Part shown: piece by piece, positions 6,279 to 15,845 of the stretch
Layout: every line of letters begins with the position of its first letter
How positions within the stretch are numbered: position 1 is the stretch's first letter
Source of the DNA: Phycisphaerae bacterium
Lineage (GTDB): Bacteria; Planctomycetota; Phycisphaerae; Phycisphaerales; UBA1924
Reading direction: 5' to 3'
Length of the DNA stretch: 64,000 nt
NCBI GenBank assembly: GCA_016794925.1
Contig: JAEUIW010000004.1
Coordinates: forward strand, 1-64,000
Program-made: the position numbers and the translations under genes
The notes under the pieces: model-generated
What the model saw: only the letters and a program-made list of their open reading frames with translations
Told to the model about the DNA's origin: nothing
Databases searched by the model: none

Positions 6279-9245
6279 ATGGCGAGGCTTGCGTCGGCGC
6301 GAATTCTGACCGGGGCGGTGCTGTTCGTGGTGTCGGGCACGGCGATGTCGGTGCTGGGCCAGCCGGGCGGCGCTCCGCCCGCGGCGCCGGGCGCGCCGGC
6401 CGAGGCGCCCAAGCCCGACTTCCGCCCGTGGGCGGAGGTGTCGAAGGACTTCCGCCAGGTGGTCTCCACGGCGGACGGCCAGCCCTCGTTCTACGGGGTG
6501 TGGGTGCGTGACAAGGACAGCCAGATGCTGGCCGAGTTGCCGCGGAACTGGGCGAGTCAGAAACAGTTCATCGCGATGACGCTGCCGACGGGCGAGCTGT
6601 TCGCGGGCCTGCAGGCGGGCGACATGTACGTGTACTGGAAGCGGGTGGACAAGCGCCTGCTGCTGGTGGCGCCCAACACGGACGTGCGCTCGACCGGGGA
6701 CAAGGAGAGCAAGGACTCGATCCAGAATCACTTCGTGGACCGGGTGCTGGTGGACGTGCCGATCGAGTGCATGGGCCCGAACGGGAACCCGGTGATCGAC
6801 ATGCGCGGGCTGCTGGTGGGGAACATCGGCGTGTTCTACGGCGGGATGGCCGGGGGCGCGCGGGGCAACCTGGCGACGATCGCGGCCGCGAAGGCCTTCC
6901 CGAAGAACGTCGAACTTTCGTGGCAGATTCCCGCCGCGGGCGGCCTGCTCAAGACGTTCCACTGGTCGATCAGCCTGATCGAGGACACGCCCGGGTACCA
7001 GCCGCGCGCCGCGGACGAGCGCGTGGGGTACTTCACGACCGAGTTCCGGGACCTGGGCAAGTTCGTGGACGACCAGGTGCCGGTGCGGTACATCAACCGG
7101 TGGCACCTGGAGAAGGCGGACCCGAAGCTGAAGCTGTCGCCGCCCAAGACGCCCATCGTGTACTACGTGGAGCACACCGTGCCGGTGCGGTACCGCAGGT
7201 GGGTGCGCGAGGGCATCGTGTACTGGAACAAGGCCTTCGAGCAGGTGGGGATCAAGGACGCGATCGAGGTGTACTACCAGGAGTCGGCGACCGGGGCCCA
7301 CATGGACAAGGACCCCGAGGACGTGCGGTACAACTTCGTGCGCTGGCTGAGCAACGACATCGGGACGGCGATCGGGCCCAGCCGCGCCCACCCGCTGACG
7401 GGACAGATCCTGGACGCGGACATCGTGCTCACGGACGGATGGATCCGGCACTTCTGGTACCAGAGCCAGGACGTGCTGCCGATGGCGGCGATGGAGGGGA
7501 TGAACGCGGAGGCGCTGGCGTGGCTGGACGAGCACCCGTCGTGGGACCCGCGGGTGCTGCTCGCGGCCCCCGAGGACCGTGAGGCGGTGCTGGCGCGCCG
7601 GATGGCGCAGCGGGCCGAGCGGCTCATGACCCAGGCGTCCGGGGACGGGCACGAGCACGCAACGGTGGGCGACGTGAACGTGGACATGAACCCCGAGCTG
7701 GCCCGCCTGAGTCAGCTGCTGGGCGGCAAGGGCAACCTGTGCACGGCCAGCGAGGGCATGGCGCGGAACATGGCGATGATGGGGCTGTTCATGCACGTCA
7801 ACGACATGCTCGACCTGTCCGACCCGGCCGGCCAGGACGGGGGCGCCAAGCCCGGCGGCGAGGGCAAGAAGGACGAGAAGAAGGACGAGGGCGACAAGAT
7901 CGACGGCATCCCCGAGTGGTTCGTGGGCCCGGCGCTGGCCCACCTGACCGTGCACGAGGTCGGCCACACCCTGGGCCTGCGGCACAACTTCAAGTCGTCG
8001 TCGATCTACACCATGGCGCAGATCAACTCGGCCGAGATGAAGGGCAAGCCCTTCACCGGCTCGGTGATGGACTACACGCCCGTGAACATCAACATGAACG
8101 AGAAGCTCGTTCAGGGCGACTTCAACCAGATCGGCATCGGCCCCTACGACATGTGGGCGATCGAGTACGGGTACACCACCGGCGACGTGAAGGAGGTGCT
8201 CAAGAAAGTGAGCGACCCGCTCCTGACGTACGCGACCGACGAGGACACCGGCGGGCCGGACCCGCTGGCGCGCCGGTACGACCTGGCGGCCGATCCGCTC
8301 GCGTACGCGCAGGACCTCGTGAAACTGGCGGCGACGGGACGCACGAAGATCATCGAGAAGTTCGTCAAGGACGGCGAGCCGTGGTCACGGGCCCGCCGCG
8401 GGTACGAGATCACGCTCTCCACGCAGATGAACGGCGTGAACATCATCGCCAACTGGCTGGGCGGCTCGAACATCGTGCGGGACCGCAAGGGCGACCCGGG
8501 CAACCGGGCGCCGGTGACGCCCCTCCCGGCCGAGACGCAGCGCGCGGCGCTCAAGTTCGTCATCGATAACTCGTTCTTCGACGCGGCGTTCGGCCTCACC
8601 CCCGAGCTGCTCGGACGCATGACCGTCAACAAGGACGCCACGCCCGGCAGCGACGCCACCTGGCCCGTGCACGACCGCGTCAGCGGCGTGCAGGCCTCGG
8701 CGCTCACCATGCTCATGAACCCCGTCCGCCTGCGCCGGGTGTACGACAACGAGTTCATGACCCCCGCGGACAAGGACGCGTTCACGCTCCCGGAGATGAT
8801 CGACACGATCTCCGCGGCGATCTGGTCCGAGCTCGACAAGGACTCCGCCCAGAAGTACACCGCCCGGCAGCCCATGATCAGCTCGCTGCGGCGGGCCCTG
8901 CAGCGCGAGCACGCCGAGCGCCTGATCGACCTCTCCATCGGCGGCGGCTCGGGCCCGGCGGGACGCACCATCGCCACCCTGGCGACCGCCAAGCTCCGTG
9001 AACTCCAGGGCCGCATCGAGGCCTCGGCCAAGCGCGGCGACGCGAACCTGGACCCGTACAGCCGCGCCCACCTCGGCGAGATCAAGACGCGGATCGCTCG
9101 GGCGCTCGACGCGCACTTCACCTACAACGGCGGCGGCGGCGGCGCGGCCAACTTCCCGTGGTTCATGTTCATGCGTGACGCTAAGGGGCAGCCCATGGGC
9201 ACACGCGGCGAAGAGTCCCGCTCCCAGTCGTCCGGCGAGCGCTGA
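6279..9245 (+). CDS. Secreted zinc metalloprotease, metzincin type (DUF5117/DUF5118-like)
   Basis: A 988-residue protein with an N-terminal signal-like segment (about 1-27, ending near SVLGQ). The metzincin zinc motif HEVGHTLGLRH (559-569) supplies three His ligands and the catalytic Glu560. A Met-turn SVMDYTP lies near 594. The architecture resembles the large planctomycete/Bacteroidetes zinc-dependent proteases annotated with DUF5117 and DUF5118 domains, with a long N-terminal half (about 40-400) before the catalytic domain. A charged Gly/Lys-rich linker (about 523-545) precedes the catalytic helix. The ATG at 6279 was preferred over the open frame from 6129 because GCGAGGA lies eight bases upstream and a signal peptide follows. 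Expected to act outside the cytoplasm; the substrate is unknown. Confidence 0.85.
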   Translation: MARLASARILTGAVLFVVSGTAMSVLGQPGGAPPAAPGAPAEAPKPDFRPWAEVSKDFRQVVSTADGQPSFYGVWVRDKDSQMLAELPRNWASQKQFIAMTLPTGELFAGLQAGDMYVYWKRVDKRLLLVAPNTDVRSTGDKESKDSIQNHFVDRVLVDVPIECMGPNGNPVIDMRGLLVGNIGVFYGGMAGGARGNLATIAAAKAFPKNVELSWQIPAAGGLLKTFHWSISLIEDTPGYQPRAADERVGYFTTEFRDLGKFVDDQVPVRYINRWHLEKADPKLKLSPPKTPIVYYVEHTVPVRYRRWVREGIVYWNKAFEQVGIKDAIEVYYQESATGAHMDKDPEDVRYNFVRWLSNDIGTAIGPSRAHPLTGQILDADIVLTDGWIRHFWYQSQDVLPMAAMEGMNAEALAWLDEHPSWDPRVLLAAPEDREAVLARRMAQRAERLMTQASGDGHEHATVGDVNVDMNPELARLSQLLGGKGNLCTASEGMARNMAMMGLFMHVNDMLDLSDPAGQDGGAKPGGEGKKDEKKDEGDKIDGIPEWFVGPALAHLTVHEVGHTLGLRHNFKSSSIYTMAQINSAEMKGKPFTGSVMDYTPVNINMNEKLVQGDFNQIGIGPYDMWAIEYGYTTGDVKEVLKKVSDPLLTYATDEDTGGPDPLARRYDLAADPLAYAQDLVKLAATGRTKIIEKFVKDGEPWSRARRGYEITLSTQMNGVNIIANWLGGSNIVRDRKGDPGNRAPVTPLPAETQRAALKFVIDNSFFDAAFGLTPELLGRMTVNKDATPGSDATWPVHDRVSGVQASALTMLMNPVRLRRVYDNEFMTPADKDAFTLPEMIDTISAAIWSELDKDSAQKYTARQPMISSLRRALQREHAERLIDLSIGGGSGPAGRTIATLATAKLRELQGRIEASAKRGDANLDPYSRAHLGEIKTRIARALDAHFTYNGGGGGAANFPWFMFMRDAKGQPMGTRGEESRSQSSGER

Positions 9246-9270
9246 GACCAGATTCAGATCGACCGAACAA

Positions 9271-9297
9271 AGACCGCCCCGAAGGGGGCGGTCTTTC
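9271..9297 (+). terminator. Intrinsic terminator after the metalloprotease
   Basis: A GACCGCCCC stem pairs perfectly with GGGGCGGTC around a short GAAG-type loop, followed by TTTCATT. Confidence 0.8.
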
Positions 9298-9398
9298 ATT
9301 GCGCCCCGACCGGTTCGTCCCCTTGCTTGGCCTGGCCTGGTCGTTTTTTCGTGCGTGTCCAGCTCGCGTTCTCGAACTCTCCAGCGTCGGCGCCGCTA

Positions 9399-9421
9399 TT
9401 AAGGATAATACTATCCTTTAA
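9399..9421. promoter_or_regulatory. Palindrome upstream of a dockerin gene
   Basis: AAGGATA (9401-9407) and TATCCTT (9412-9418) form a perfect 7-bp inverted repeat around ATAC, about 16 bases before the next start codon, in one of the few AT-rich spots nearby. The right arm plus one base, CTATCCTT, is exactly the unit of the ten-copy octamer repeat at 15722-15801. It could be an operator or a hairpin in the leader. Confidence 0.45.
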
Positions 9422-9434
9422 TGGAGGACGGACC

Positions 9435-11519
9435 ATGAAATCCGCGAGCACGGCGATGCGAACGTTGGTGGGAACCGTCTTGGCGTTGGCGATGTTGGGC
9501 GCGTCCGCTCGCGCCGACGTGGCGTACGCGCAGCCGCCCGATCCGGCGGGCGGCCAGTACAAGTCGGCGTGGTACGCGCCCGACGGGCTGGACGACGACG
9601 CGTACGTGTGGGACGCCTTCGCGCTGGCGTCGAACACGGCCATCACCGAGGTGCACTGGCGCGGCGCGTACACGAACTACCTGTCGGGCGCGGGCAAGGC
9701 GCCGGTGTACGACTTCACCGTTTCGATCTACGCATCGATCGCGGGCGGCTCCCAGCCCGACGTGACCCACCCGCCGCTGATCCGGCACCACACCAACGGC
9801 AACGCGGGTGAGACGCCGGCGGGCAGCGCCGGGGGCGTCGCGATGTACGACTATCGTTTCACGCTGCCCGCGCCGTTCCAGGCGGTCGCGGGGACCAAGT
9901 ACTGGATCCAGATCGAGGCGTACCAGGGCCTCACGCCCACCTATTACTGGCCGCCGGACTGGAGCATCGCCAGGGGCACGGGCGGGGACGGGTCGCACTT
10001 CCGCAGGATCGGCGGATCGGGCGGGATGTACCAGTCCATCTCCGGCGACTGCGCGTTCACGCTCATGAAGGCCGCGGGGTCGTCGTTCACCATCGGCGCG
10101 AGCGCATCCCCCGCCGCGGCGGGCACGATCACGGGCGCGGGGGCGTACCCGAGCGGGTCGGTCGCGACCCTGACGGCGACCGCCAACGCGGGCTACGGCT
10201 TCTCCAGTTGGACCGAGGGCGGCACGCGGGTGAGCGCGAACCGCGTGTACTCGTTCACGGTCACGCAAGACCGGACGCTGGTCGCGAACTTCGTGCCCGC
10301 CTACACGATCACGACCATCACGCTCCCGAGCTACGGCGGCACGGCCACGGGCGGCGGCACGTTCAACGAGGGCGCGAGCGTGACGGTGACGGCGGCGGCG
10401 AACCCGGGCTTCGCGTTCGCCGGATGGACGTGGTACGGCCTGCCCGTGAGCGCCGCGTCGGTGTACACGTTCCCGGCAAGCGCGGACCTGGTGCTCACGG
10501 CCGAGTTCGTGCACGATCCGCTCTCGACGACGTTCACTTTCGACGACGCCCCGCCGTACACGTCGTTGCCGGTGAGCCTCGCGTTCGACGGGCTGGCCGC
10601 GCACCTCTCGGCCACGGGATCGGGCTTCTCGATCCAGCACGCCGACGCGCTCGGTTTCACGCCCGCGGGCTTCGGGGGGCTGTGCGTCTATCCCAACAGC
10701 GTGTTCCCGGCCGACCTGATCGCCGATTTTTCCGAGCCGCTGACGTTCTTCTCGATCATGTACGCGCCGCAGGAGCTGGGCTGCGACGACTCGGCGCGCA
10801 TGCGCGTCACGGTGTACCTGGGCGGCGTGCAGGCGGGGACGGCCACCGCCGCCGCGCCCGTGCCGGGCACGTGGCCGACGGGAACGCTCAGCATCTCGGC
10901 GCCGGGCGGGTTCGACCGCGCCGTCGTGCACTACGACGCTCGCCCGCCGACCTGCCAGGACTACGGCGTGATCTTCCTCGCCGACAACATGACGGTCACG
11001 CGGGCGTGCGTCGCGGCGGGGATCAGCGACCAGCCCGCCCCGGCGACGACCTGCCCGGTCGGGGGCGCGGCCTTCACCGTCGGCGCGACGGGCGCGGGCG
11101 CGTTGACACACCGATGGCAGCGGGAGGCCGCGCCGGGCGTGTTCGCCGACCTCGCCGACGGGCCGACGGGTTCATGGGACGGGGGCGCGCCGGGCGTGGG
11201 CGCGGTCGTTTCGGGCTCCGGGTCCGGCACGCTCCGCATCGACGCGGACATCGCGAACGCGCGCCGATTGGCCGCGGTTCACGCGGTGCGCTACCGCTGC
11301 GTGGTGAACAACGCGTGCGGCGCGGCGGCCAGCGTCCCGGCGCCGCTCACCGTGTGCCCCGCCGACTTCAATTGCGACGGCGGCGTGGACGATTTCGACT
11401 ACTTTGACTTCCTCAACGCGTTCTTTGCGAGCGGCCCCGCCGCCGACTTCAACGGCGACACCAGCGTGGACGACTTCGATTTCTTCGATTTCCTCAACGC
11501 GCTCGGCGCCGGGTGCTGA
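9435..11519 (+). CDS. Exported protein with two InlB-type repeats, Ig-like module and GC-type dockerin tag
   Basis: A 694-residue exported protein with a signal peptide (1-28, ending ASARA). An unrecognised N-terminal domain (about 29-210) is followed by two divergent InlB-B/Listeria-Bacteroides-type repeats (about 217-280 and 288-358, with GYGFSSW and GFAFAGW). Then come a beta-rich domain (about 365-520), an Ig-like module (about 539-635, with HRWQRE and YRCVVNNACG) and a C-terminal dockerin (about 642-694). The dockerin has two EF-hand loops, DFNCDGGVDDFD and DFNGDTSVDDFD, each followed by an FDFLN helix, and ends in Gly-Cys. The Ig-like module is closely related to that in the protein at 15846. 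The start follows GGAGG. A surface or matrix role is inferred from the domains. Confidence 0.85.
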   Translation: MKSASTAMRTLVGTVLALAMLGASARADVAYAQPPDPAGGQYKSAWYAPDGLDDDAYVWDAFALASNTAITEVHWRGAYTNYLSGAGKAPVYDFTVSIYASIAGGSQPDVTHPPLIRHHTNGNAGETPAGSAGGVAMYDYRFTLPAPFQAVAGTKYWIQIEAYQGLTPTYYWPPDWSIARGTGGDGSHFRRIGGSGGMYQSISGDCAFTLMKAAGSSFTIGASASPAAAGTITGAGAYPSGSVATLTATANAGYGFSSWTEGGTRVSANRVYSFTVTQDRTLVANFVPAYTITTITLPSYGGTATGGGTFNEGASVTVTAAANPGFAFAGWTWYGLPVSAASVYTFPASADLVLTAEFVHDPLSTTFTFDDAPPYTSLPVSLAFDGLAAHLSATGSGFSIQHADALGFTPAGFGGLCVYPNSVFPADLIADFSEPLTFFSIMYAPQELGCDDSARMRVTVYLGGVQAGTATAAAPVPGTWPTGTLSISAPGGFDRAVVHYDARPPTCQDYGVIFLADNMTVTRACVAAGISDQPAPATTCPVGGAAFTVGATGAGALTHRWQREAAPGVFADLADGPTGSWDGGAPGVGAVVSGSGSGTLRIDADIANARRLAAVHAVRYRCVVNNACGAAASVPAPLTVCPADFNCDGGVDDFDYFDFLNAFFASGPAADFNGDTSVDDFDFFDFLNALGAGC

Positions 11520-11561
11520 GTCGGACGGGCGGAACCCCGGCCGCGAACAAGAAGCCAAGAC

Positions 11562-11589
11562 CGGCCCCGGCGCGGGGTCGTTTTTTTGT
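11562..11589 (+). terminator. Intrinsic terminator after the first dockerin gene
   Basis: An eight-pair stem (CGGCCCCG with CGGGGTCG, one G-T wobble) with a three-base loop is followed by seven T residues and GTT. Confidence 0.85.
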
Positions 11590-11759
11590 TGATCGAACGC
11601 GGAGAATCGCGGAATACAGGGATTTTTCTGGTTGTTCCGGCGGATTCGATTAGACTGGATGGTTGGCTCCCGCGCTCGCGCACCGGACACGGGCGGCGCG
11701 GCCCGCGTGGGGGTGCGGCCCTTGGCCGCCCGCGCGCGGCCGGGGCGAAGGAGGGACGG

Positions 11760-14450
11760 ATGAGACGGGCGATGCTGGTGCTGGCGGCGGCGGGAATGGC
11801 GGCGCCGGCGAGCGGGCAGGTGCGGTCCTGGGCGGTTGCGGGGAACGGGTCGTGGGGCGACGCGTCCCGATGGTCGCCGGCGGACGTCCCCGACTCCGGC
11901 GCGGAGACCGCCTCCATCGCGACGACGGGGAGCTACATCGTCACGCTCTCGGGCAGCTACGGGATCGGCGCGCTCGCGCTGAGCAACCCCGACGCGGAGC
12001 TGCACATCAGCGACGGGTCGGTCCTCTGGCTCATGGGGGACTCGGTCAACGCCGGCCGCGTGCGGATCAACCCGGGCCAGGGCGGCAACGCGACGATCCT
12101 GCGCCTGACGGGGGGCACGACGCTCTCGGGGGGCGGGGAGATCGTGCTCAGCGCCGCGGGCGAGGTGCTCGACCGCGCGTACATCTACAACGACGCGGCC
12201 GGGGGCAACAACTACTTCGTCAACGGGTCGGGGCACACCATCCGCGGCACGGGACGGATCTATTACGGCGTGGTGAACCAGGGGACCATCGCCGCGGACG
12301 TGCCCGGCAGCACCATCGAGTTCACGAGCTCGACGGTCGCCAACTCGTGGTTGCTGGCGGCGATGGGCGGGACGCTGCGGCTGCCCGGAACGGTGGTGAC
12401 GCAGACCGGCGGGGGCGGGATCCTCGCGCAGGGATCGAACGTGACGCTGCAGTCCGCCTCGATCACGGGCGGCACGATGGCGGCGACGGCCGGCGGGCGG
12501 ATCGTCTCGGAGATCGGGACGCAGACGCTCAGCGGCGTGACGGTCAACGGCCCGATGGACATCAATGACGGGACGTACATCACCGCGGCGGGGGACCTGG
12601 ACCACACCGGCACGCTGACCGTGAATGCGCAGTCGGGCCCGAACGCGACGATCCTGCGCGTGCGAGGGGGCGGGGCATTGACGGGCACGGGCGAGATCGT
12701 GCTCAACGCCACGGGCGGGGTCCTCGACCGCGCGTACATCTACAACGACGCGGCCGGGGGCAACAACTACTTCGTCAACTCCTCCACCAAGGCCATCCGC
12801 GGGAGCGGCCGGATCTACTACGGGCTGGTGAACCAGGGGACCATCTCGGCGGACCGACCGGGGGAGTTCATCGAGCTGACCAGCGGCCCGGCGGACAACT
12901 CGGGCGTCATCAAGGCCGCGGGGGGCGAGCTGCGCCTGACGGGGATGACCGTCACCCAGGCGGGCGGTGTGATCGCGGCCGAGGGCTCGGACGTCCACCT
13001 GGTCTCCACGAGCATCGCCGGCGGCACGCTCGCGGCGAGCGGCGGCGGCGTGTTCATCTCGGAGGCCGGCACGCAGACGTTGACGAACGTGACGCTGTCG
13101 GGCGACCTGGACATCAATGACACCACCAACCTGAGCGTCCAGGGCGTGCTCACGCACGCCGGGACGATCACGGTGAACACCTCCGGCGGCGGCAACGCCA
13201 CGATCGTGCTCGTGCAGGGCGGGGGGACGCTCGCCGGGAGCGGCGACATCCTCCTCAACGCCACCGGGGACGTGCTCGATCGCGCGTACATCTACAACAA
13301 CGGCGCGGGGGGCAGTAATTACTTCATCAACGGGCCGGGGCGCACGATCCACGGGAGCGGGCGGATCTACTACGGCCTGCGCAACCAGGGCCTGGTCAGC
13401 GCCGATCGTTCCGGCGCGGCGATCGAGCTCACCAACGGGCCGATCGACAACACCGGCACGCTGCGGGCCGAGGGCGGGGGCGAGCTGCGCCTGAGCGGCA
13501 CCACGCTGGCCCAGAGCGGCGGGGGCGCGCTGCGGGCCCAGGGCGCGAACGTGACGCTCACCAGCACGTCGATCTCGGGCGGGTCGGCGATCGCCTCGGG
13601 CGGCGGGCGGTTCGTGTGCCTGGCGGGCGCGCAGCACCTCAGCGGCGTGGCGGTGGATGGGCTGGTGGACGTCACGGCGGGCACGAACATTTATTTTGAC
13701 GGCGGGGGGCTGTCGCACGCGGGCGTGGTCACGCTCAACACCGCCGCCGCGAACCAGACCACCATCGCCCTCATGCCCGGCGGGGGCACGCTGGGGGGCG
13801 CGGGGCTGGCGGCGGGCGAGCTGCGCCTCAACGCCCCGGCCGGGAACCTCGACGCCGCGTACCTCTTCGCGTCCAGCGGCACCATGACCCAGGCCGCTAC
13901 GCACACGCTCAGCGGCGTCGGCCGCGTGTACGGCAACTTCGTCAACCAGGGGACGATCAGCCCCGGTGCGGCGGGGAGCGCGGGCGTGATCGATTTCCAG
14001 TACGGCCCGAGCCTGACGCTGACGGGCTCGTCGGGGCTGCTGATCGACATGGTCGGTTCGGGTCCGGACCAGCATGACCGGGTGACGAGCACCGTGCCGG
14101 TGCAGCTCGGCGGCACGTTGACGGTGGCGGTGGCGGGCGGGTTCGTGCCCGCGCCGTGCTCGACCTACACGGTCGTTTCAAGCACGGGCTCGGTGACGGG
14201 GAGCTTCTCGAACATCAACCTCTTGGGCGCGGGCTCGGGCGGGGTGCAGGTCGAGTACCTGAGCAACGCGGTGGTGCTGACGTTCCACGCGTCGGACTAC
14301 AACGGCGACGGCTCCCTGGACGACTTTGATTACTTTGATTTCCTCAACGATTTCTTCACCACCAACCCCCGCGCGGACGTGAACCACGACGACAGCGTGG
14401 ACGACTTCGACTACTTTGATTTCCTGAACGCGTTCTTCGCGGGATGCTGA
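11760..14450 (+). CDS. Exported repeat protein (autotransporter-like beta-helix) with GC-type dockerin tag
   Basis: An 896-residue exported protein with a signal peptide (1-20, ending ASGQ). A tandem array follows of about three and a half units of roughly 185 residues, each containing motifs such as NATILR, GGG-L-G-GEIVL, VLDRAYIYND and GRIYYGLVNQGTI. The short Gly/Thr/Ser strands suggest a right-handed beta-helix, similar in style to autotransporter passenger domains, but no beta-barrel translocator is present. A non-repeat beta domain (about 750-845) precedes the dockerin (about 848-896), which has two FDYFDFLN segments and ends in Gly-Cys. The ATG follows AAGGAGGGA. Probably a cell-surface or extracellular-matrix protein. 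Confidence 0.85.
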   Translation: MRRAMLVLAAAGMAAPASGQVRSWAVAGNGSWGDASRWSPADVPDSGAETASIATTGSYIVTLSGSYGIGALALSNPDAELHISDGSVLWLMGDSVNAGRVRINPGQGGNATILRLTGGTTLSGGGEIVLSAAGEVLDRAYIYNDAAGGNNYFVNGSGHTIRGTGRIYYGVVNQGTIAADVPGSTIEFTSSTVANSWLLAAMGGTLRLPGTVVTQTGGGGILAQGSNVTLQSASITGGTMAATAGGRIVSEIGTQTLSGVTVNGPMDINDGTYITAAGDLDHTGTLTVNAQSGPNATILRVRGGGALTGTGEIVLNATGGVLDRAYIYNDAAGGNNYFVNSSTKAIRGSGRIYYGLVNQGTISADRPGEFIELTSGPADNSGVIKAAGGELRLTGMTVTQAGGVIAAEGSDVHLVSTSIAGGTLAASGGGVFISEAGTQTLTNVTLSGDLDINDTTNLSVQGVLTHAGTITVNTSGGGNATIVLVQGGGTLAGSGDILLNATGDVLDRAYIYNNGAGGSNYFINGPGRTIHGSGRIYYGLRNQGLVSADRSGAAIELTNGPIDNTGTLRAEGGGELRLSGTTLAQSGGGALRAQGANVTLTSTSISGGSAIASGGGRFVCLAGAQHLSGVAVDGLVDVTAGTNIYFDGGGLSHAGVVTLNTAAANQTTIALMPGGGTLGGAGLAAGELRLNAPAGNLDAAYLFASSGTMTQAATHTLSGVGRVYGNFVNQGTISPGAAGSAGVIDFQYGPSLTLTGSSGLLIDMVGSGPDQHDRVTSTVPVQLGGTLTVAVAGGFVPAPCSTYTVVSSTGSVTGSFSNINLLGAGSGGVQVEYLSNAVVLTFHASDYNGDGSLDDFDYFDFLNDFFTTNPRADVNHDDSVDDFDYFDFLNAFFAGC
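12076..13990 (+). repeat. Tandem repeats of about 555 bp inside the beta-helix gene
   Basis: Units begin near 12076, 12631, 13186 and 13738, with the last one shorter and more diverged. A 57-base segment is identical between 12168-12224 and 12723-12779 (offset 555). The third copy, near 13275, is close but not identical. Such long exact repeats are substrates for unit gain or loss by recombination. Confidence 0.8.
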
Positions 14451-14479
14451 GCCGTACTCCGCCCCACCAAGGAGCGCCC

Positions 14480-15622
14480 ATGGCCGTGCGCCGGTTGCCG
14501 TCCGTTCCCGCTCTGGCGATCGTTCTGGCGGGGATCGCGTCCGCCCGCGCGCAGACCGCCGCGCCGGGATGGACCTGGCGCGTCCACGCCGTGAACGTCT
14601 CCACGCTCACCGCCAACGGCGGGGGGAGCGAGATGGTGACGCAGGTCCGGGCGACCAAGGAGGTGTTCGTCCGCTCGACCCGTTACCCGGACGGCGACCG
14701 CGTGCAGATCTCGAAGATCACGCCGGGCGGGGGCGTGTCGATCCTGTTCGATCAGACCAACACGTTCCGCAACTCGGGGGAGTCCGGGATTCACTACGAC
14801 CCGTTCAGCGGGCGCCTGCTCATCGCCAACGAGGTGCCCAACCCGGGGACGATGGTGGGCGTGCTGCCGTCAACCGGCGCGGCGTCCACGCTCCACACGT
14901 TCGCCTGGCGGTTCAACCCCGCCGGCAACGGCACGGGGCAGCAGCGTTGCTGCTCGGGCCCGGCGGGATCGGGCCTGGTCTATGTCTGGGACTCCACGAC
15001 GGCGTCGGTGTACGAGGTGAATCTCTCGAACGGCGTCCGCCGCGTGCTCCTCGCGCTCGACCCGTCACACGCGGCGGGTCAGCACGTCGCGACGGCCCTG
15101 AACGACGTGGAATTCGACGCCCGCGCCGGCACGGTGCTCACCTCCGACCGGCTCTCGGTCTCGATCATGGAAACCGTGCCGGCGACGGCCGTCACGACCG
15201 TGCTGCAGCCGCTGCCCGGCGTCGGCGGCAGCGCGATCGCGCTCGACGCGGGGCGCGGGCGCGTCTTCGCGCTGACCCCGGCGGGCCTGAGCGACACGCT
15301 CTACATGGCGCCCAAGGGTTCGGCGGGCTGGGCCCCCGTGCTCTCGGGCCTGGACCACGCCACCGACGTGACCCTCGGCCGTGCCGCGCTGGCTGATCGG
15401 CCGGCGCTGTTCATCACCGAACGGCTCAAGAACCGGGTGCTGGAGCTGACGCTGGACTGCCCCGCCGACTGGAACGCGGACGGCGGCGTGGATGACTTTG
15501 ACTTCTTCGAGTTCCTCAACGACTTCTTCGCGACCCCGCCCAACGCCGATTTCAACGAGGACGGCACGACGGACGACTTTGATTACTTCGACTTCCTGAA
15601 CGCGTTCAACGCGGGGTGTTAA
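14480..15622 (+). CDS. Exported propeller-like protein with GC-type dockerin tag
   Basis: A 380-residue exported protein with a signal peptide (about 1-22, ending ASARAQ). A beta-rich domain follows (about 25-320) with recurrent strand motifs such as ISKITPGGGVSILF, GLVYVWDSTTASVYEV and GRVFALTPAG, resembling NHL/SMP-30-type propeller blades; the fold is inferred. The C-terminal dockerin (about 327-380) contains DWNADGGVDDFD and DFNEDGTTDDFD and ends in Gly-Cys. The ATG at 14480 follows AAGGAG at five bases and lies 29 bases after the previous stop. Co-transcription with the beta-helix gene is therefore likely. No enzymatic motif was seen. Confidence 0.8.
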   Translation: MAVRRLPSVPALAIVLAGIASARAQTAAPGWTWRVHAVNVSTLTANGGGSEMVTQVRATKEVFVRSTRYPDGDRVQISKITPGGGVSILFDQTNTFRNSGESGIHYDPFSGRLLIANEVPNPGTMVGVLPSTGAASTLHTFAWRFNPAGNGTGQQRCCSGPAGSGLVYVWDSTTASVYEVNLSNGVRRVLLALDPSHAAGQHVATALNDVEFDARAGTVLTSDRLSVSIMETVPATAVTTVLQPLPGVGGSAIALDAGRGRVFALTPAGLSDTLYMAPKGSAGWAPVLSGLDHATDVTLGRAALADRPALFITERLKNRVLELTLDCPADWNADGGVDDFDFFEFLNDFFATPPNADFNEDGTTDDFDYFDFLNAFNAGC

Positions 15623-15721
15623 CTCCAGCATCCGCAAGGACTTGTGAACTCCGCGGCCCTGCCGAGGGGGACCTTGATTCACAGCACCGATGTGCCTTTC
15701 AGGGCTTGCCTAAAATCGAGC

Positions 15722-15801
15722 ATCCTTCTATCCTTCTATCCTTCTATCCTTCTATCCTTCTATCCTTCTATCCTTCTATCCTTCTATCCTTCTATCCTTC
15801 T
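15722..15801 (+). repeat. Perfect octamer microsatellite, 10 copies of ATCCTTCT
   Basis: Ten uninterrupted identical copies of an 8-base unit span 80 bases. They end 44 bases before the start codon of the next dockerin gene. The tract is in the promoter or leader, not in a supported gene. Perfect short tandem repeats of this length usually reflect slippage and can vary in copy number between cells. Confidence 0.95.
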
Positions 15802-15845
15802 TGCTCGAATCGTCGATTCCGCACCACCAAACCGGGAGGCGAATG

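Noticed and set aside
5940-7985. Long open frame on the minus strand opposite the metalloprotease
   Set aside because: His/Arg/Val-rich translation with no motifs; it mirrors codons of the real metzincin gene, which has a signal peptide, zinc motif and ribosome site.
15722-15801. CRISPR array
   Set aside because: The repeats are 8 bases long with no spacers; this is a simple tandem repeat.
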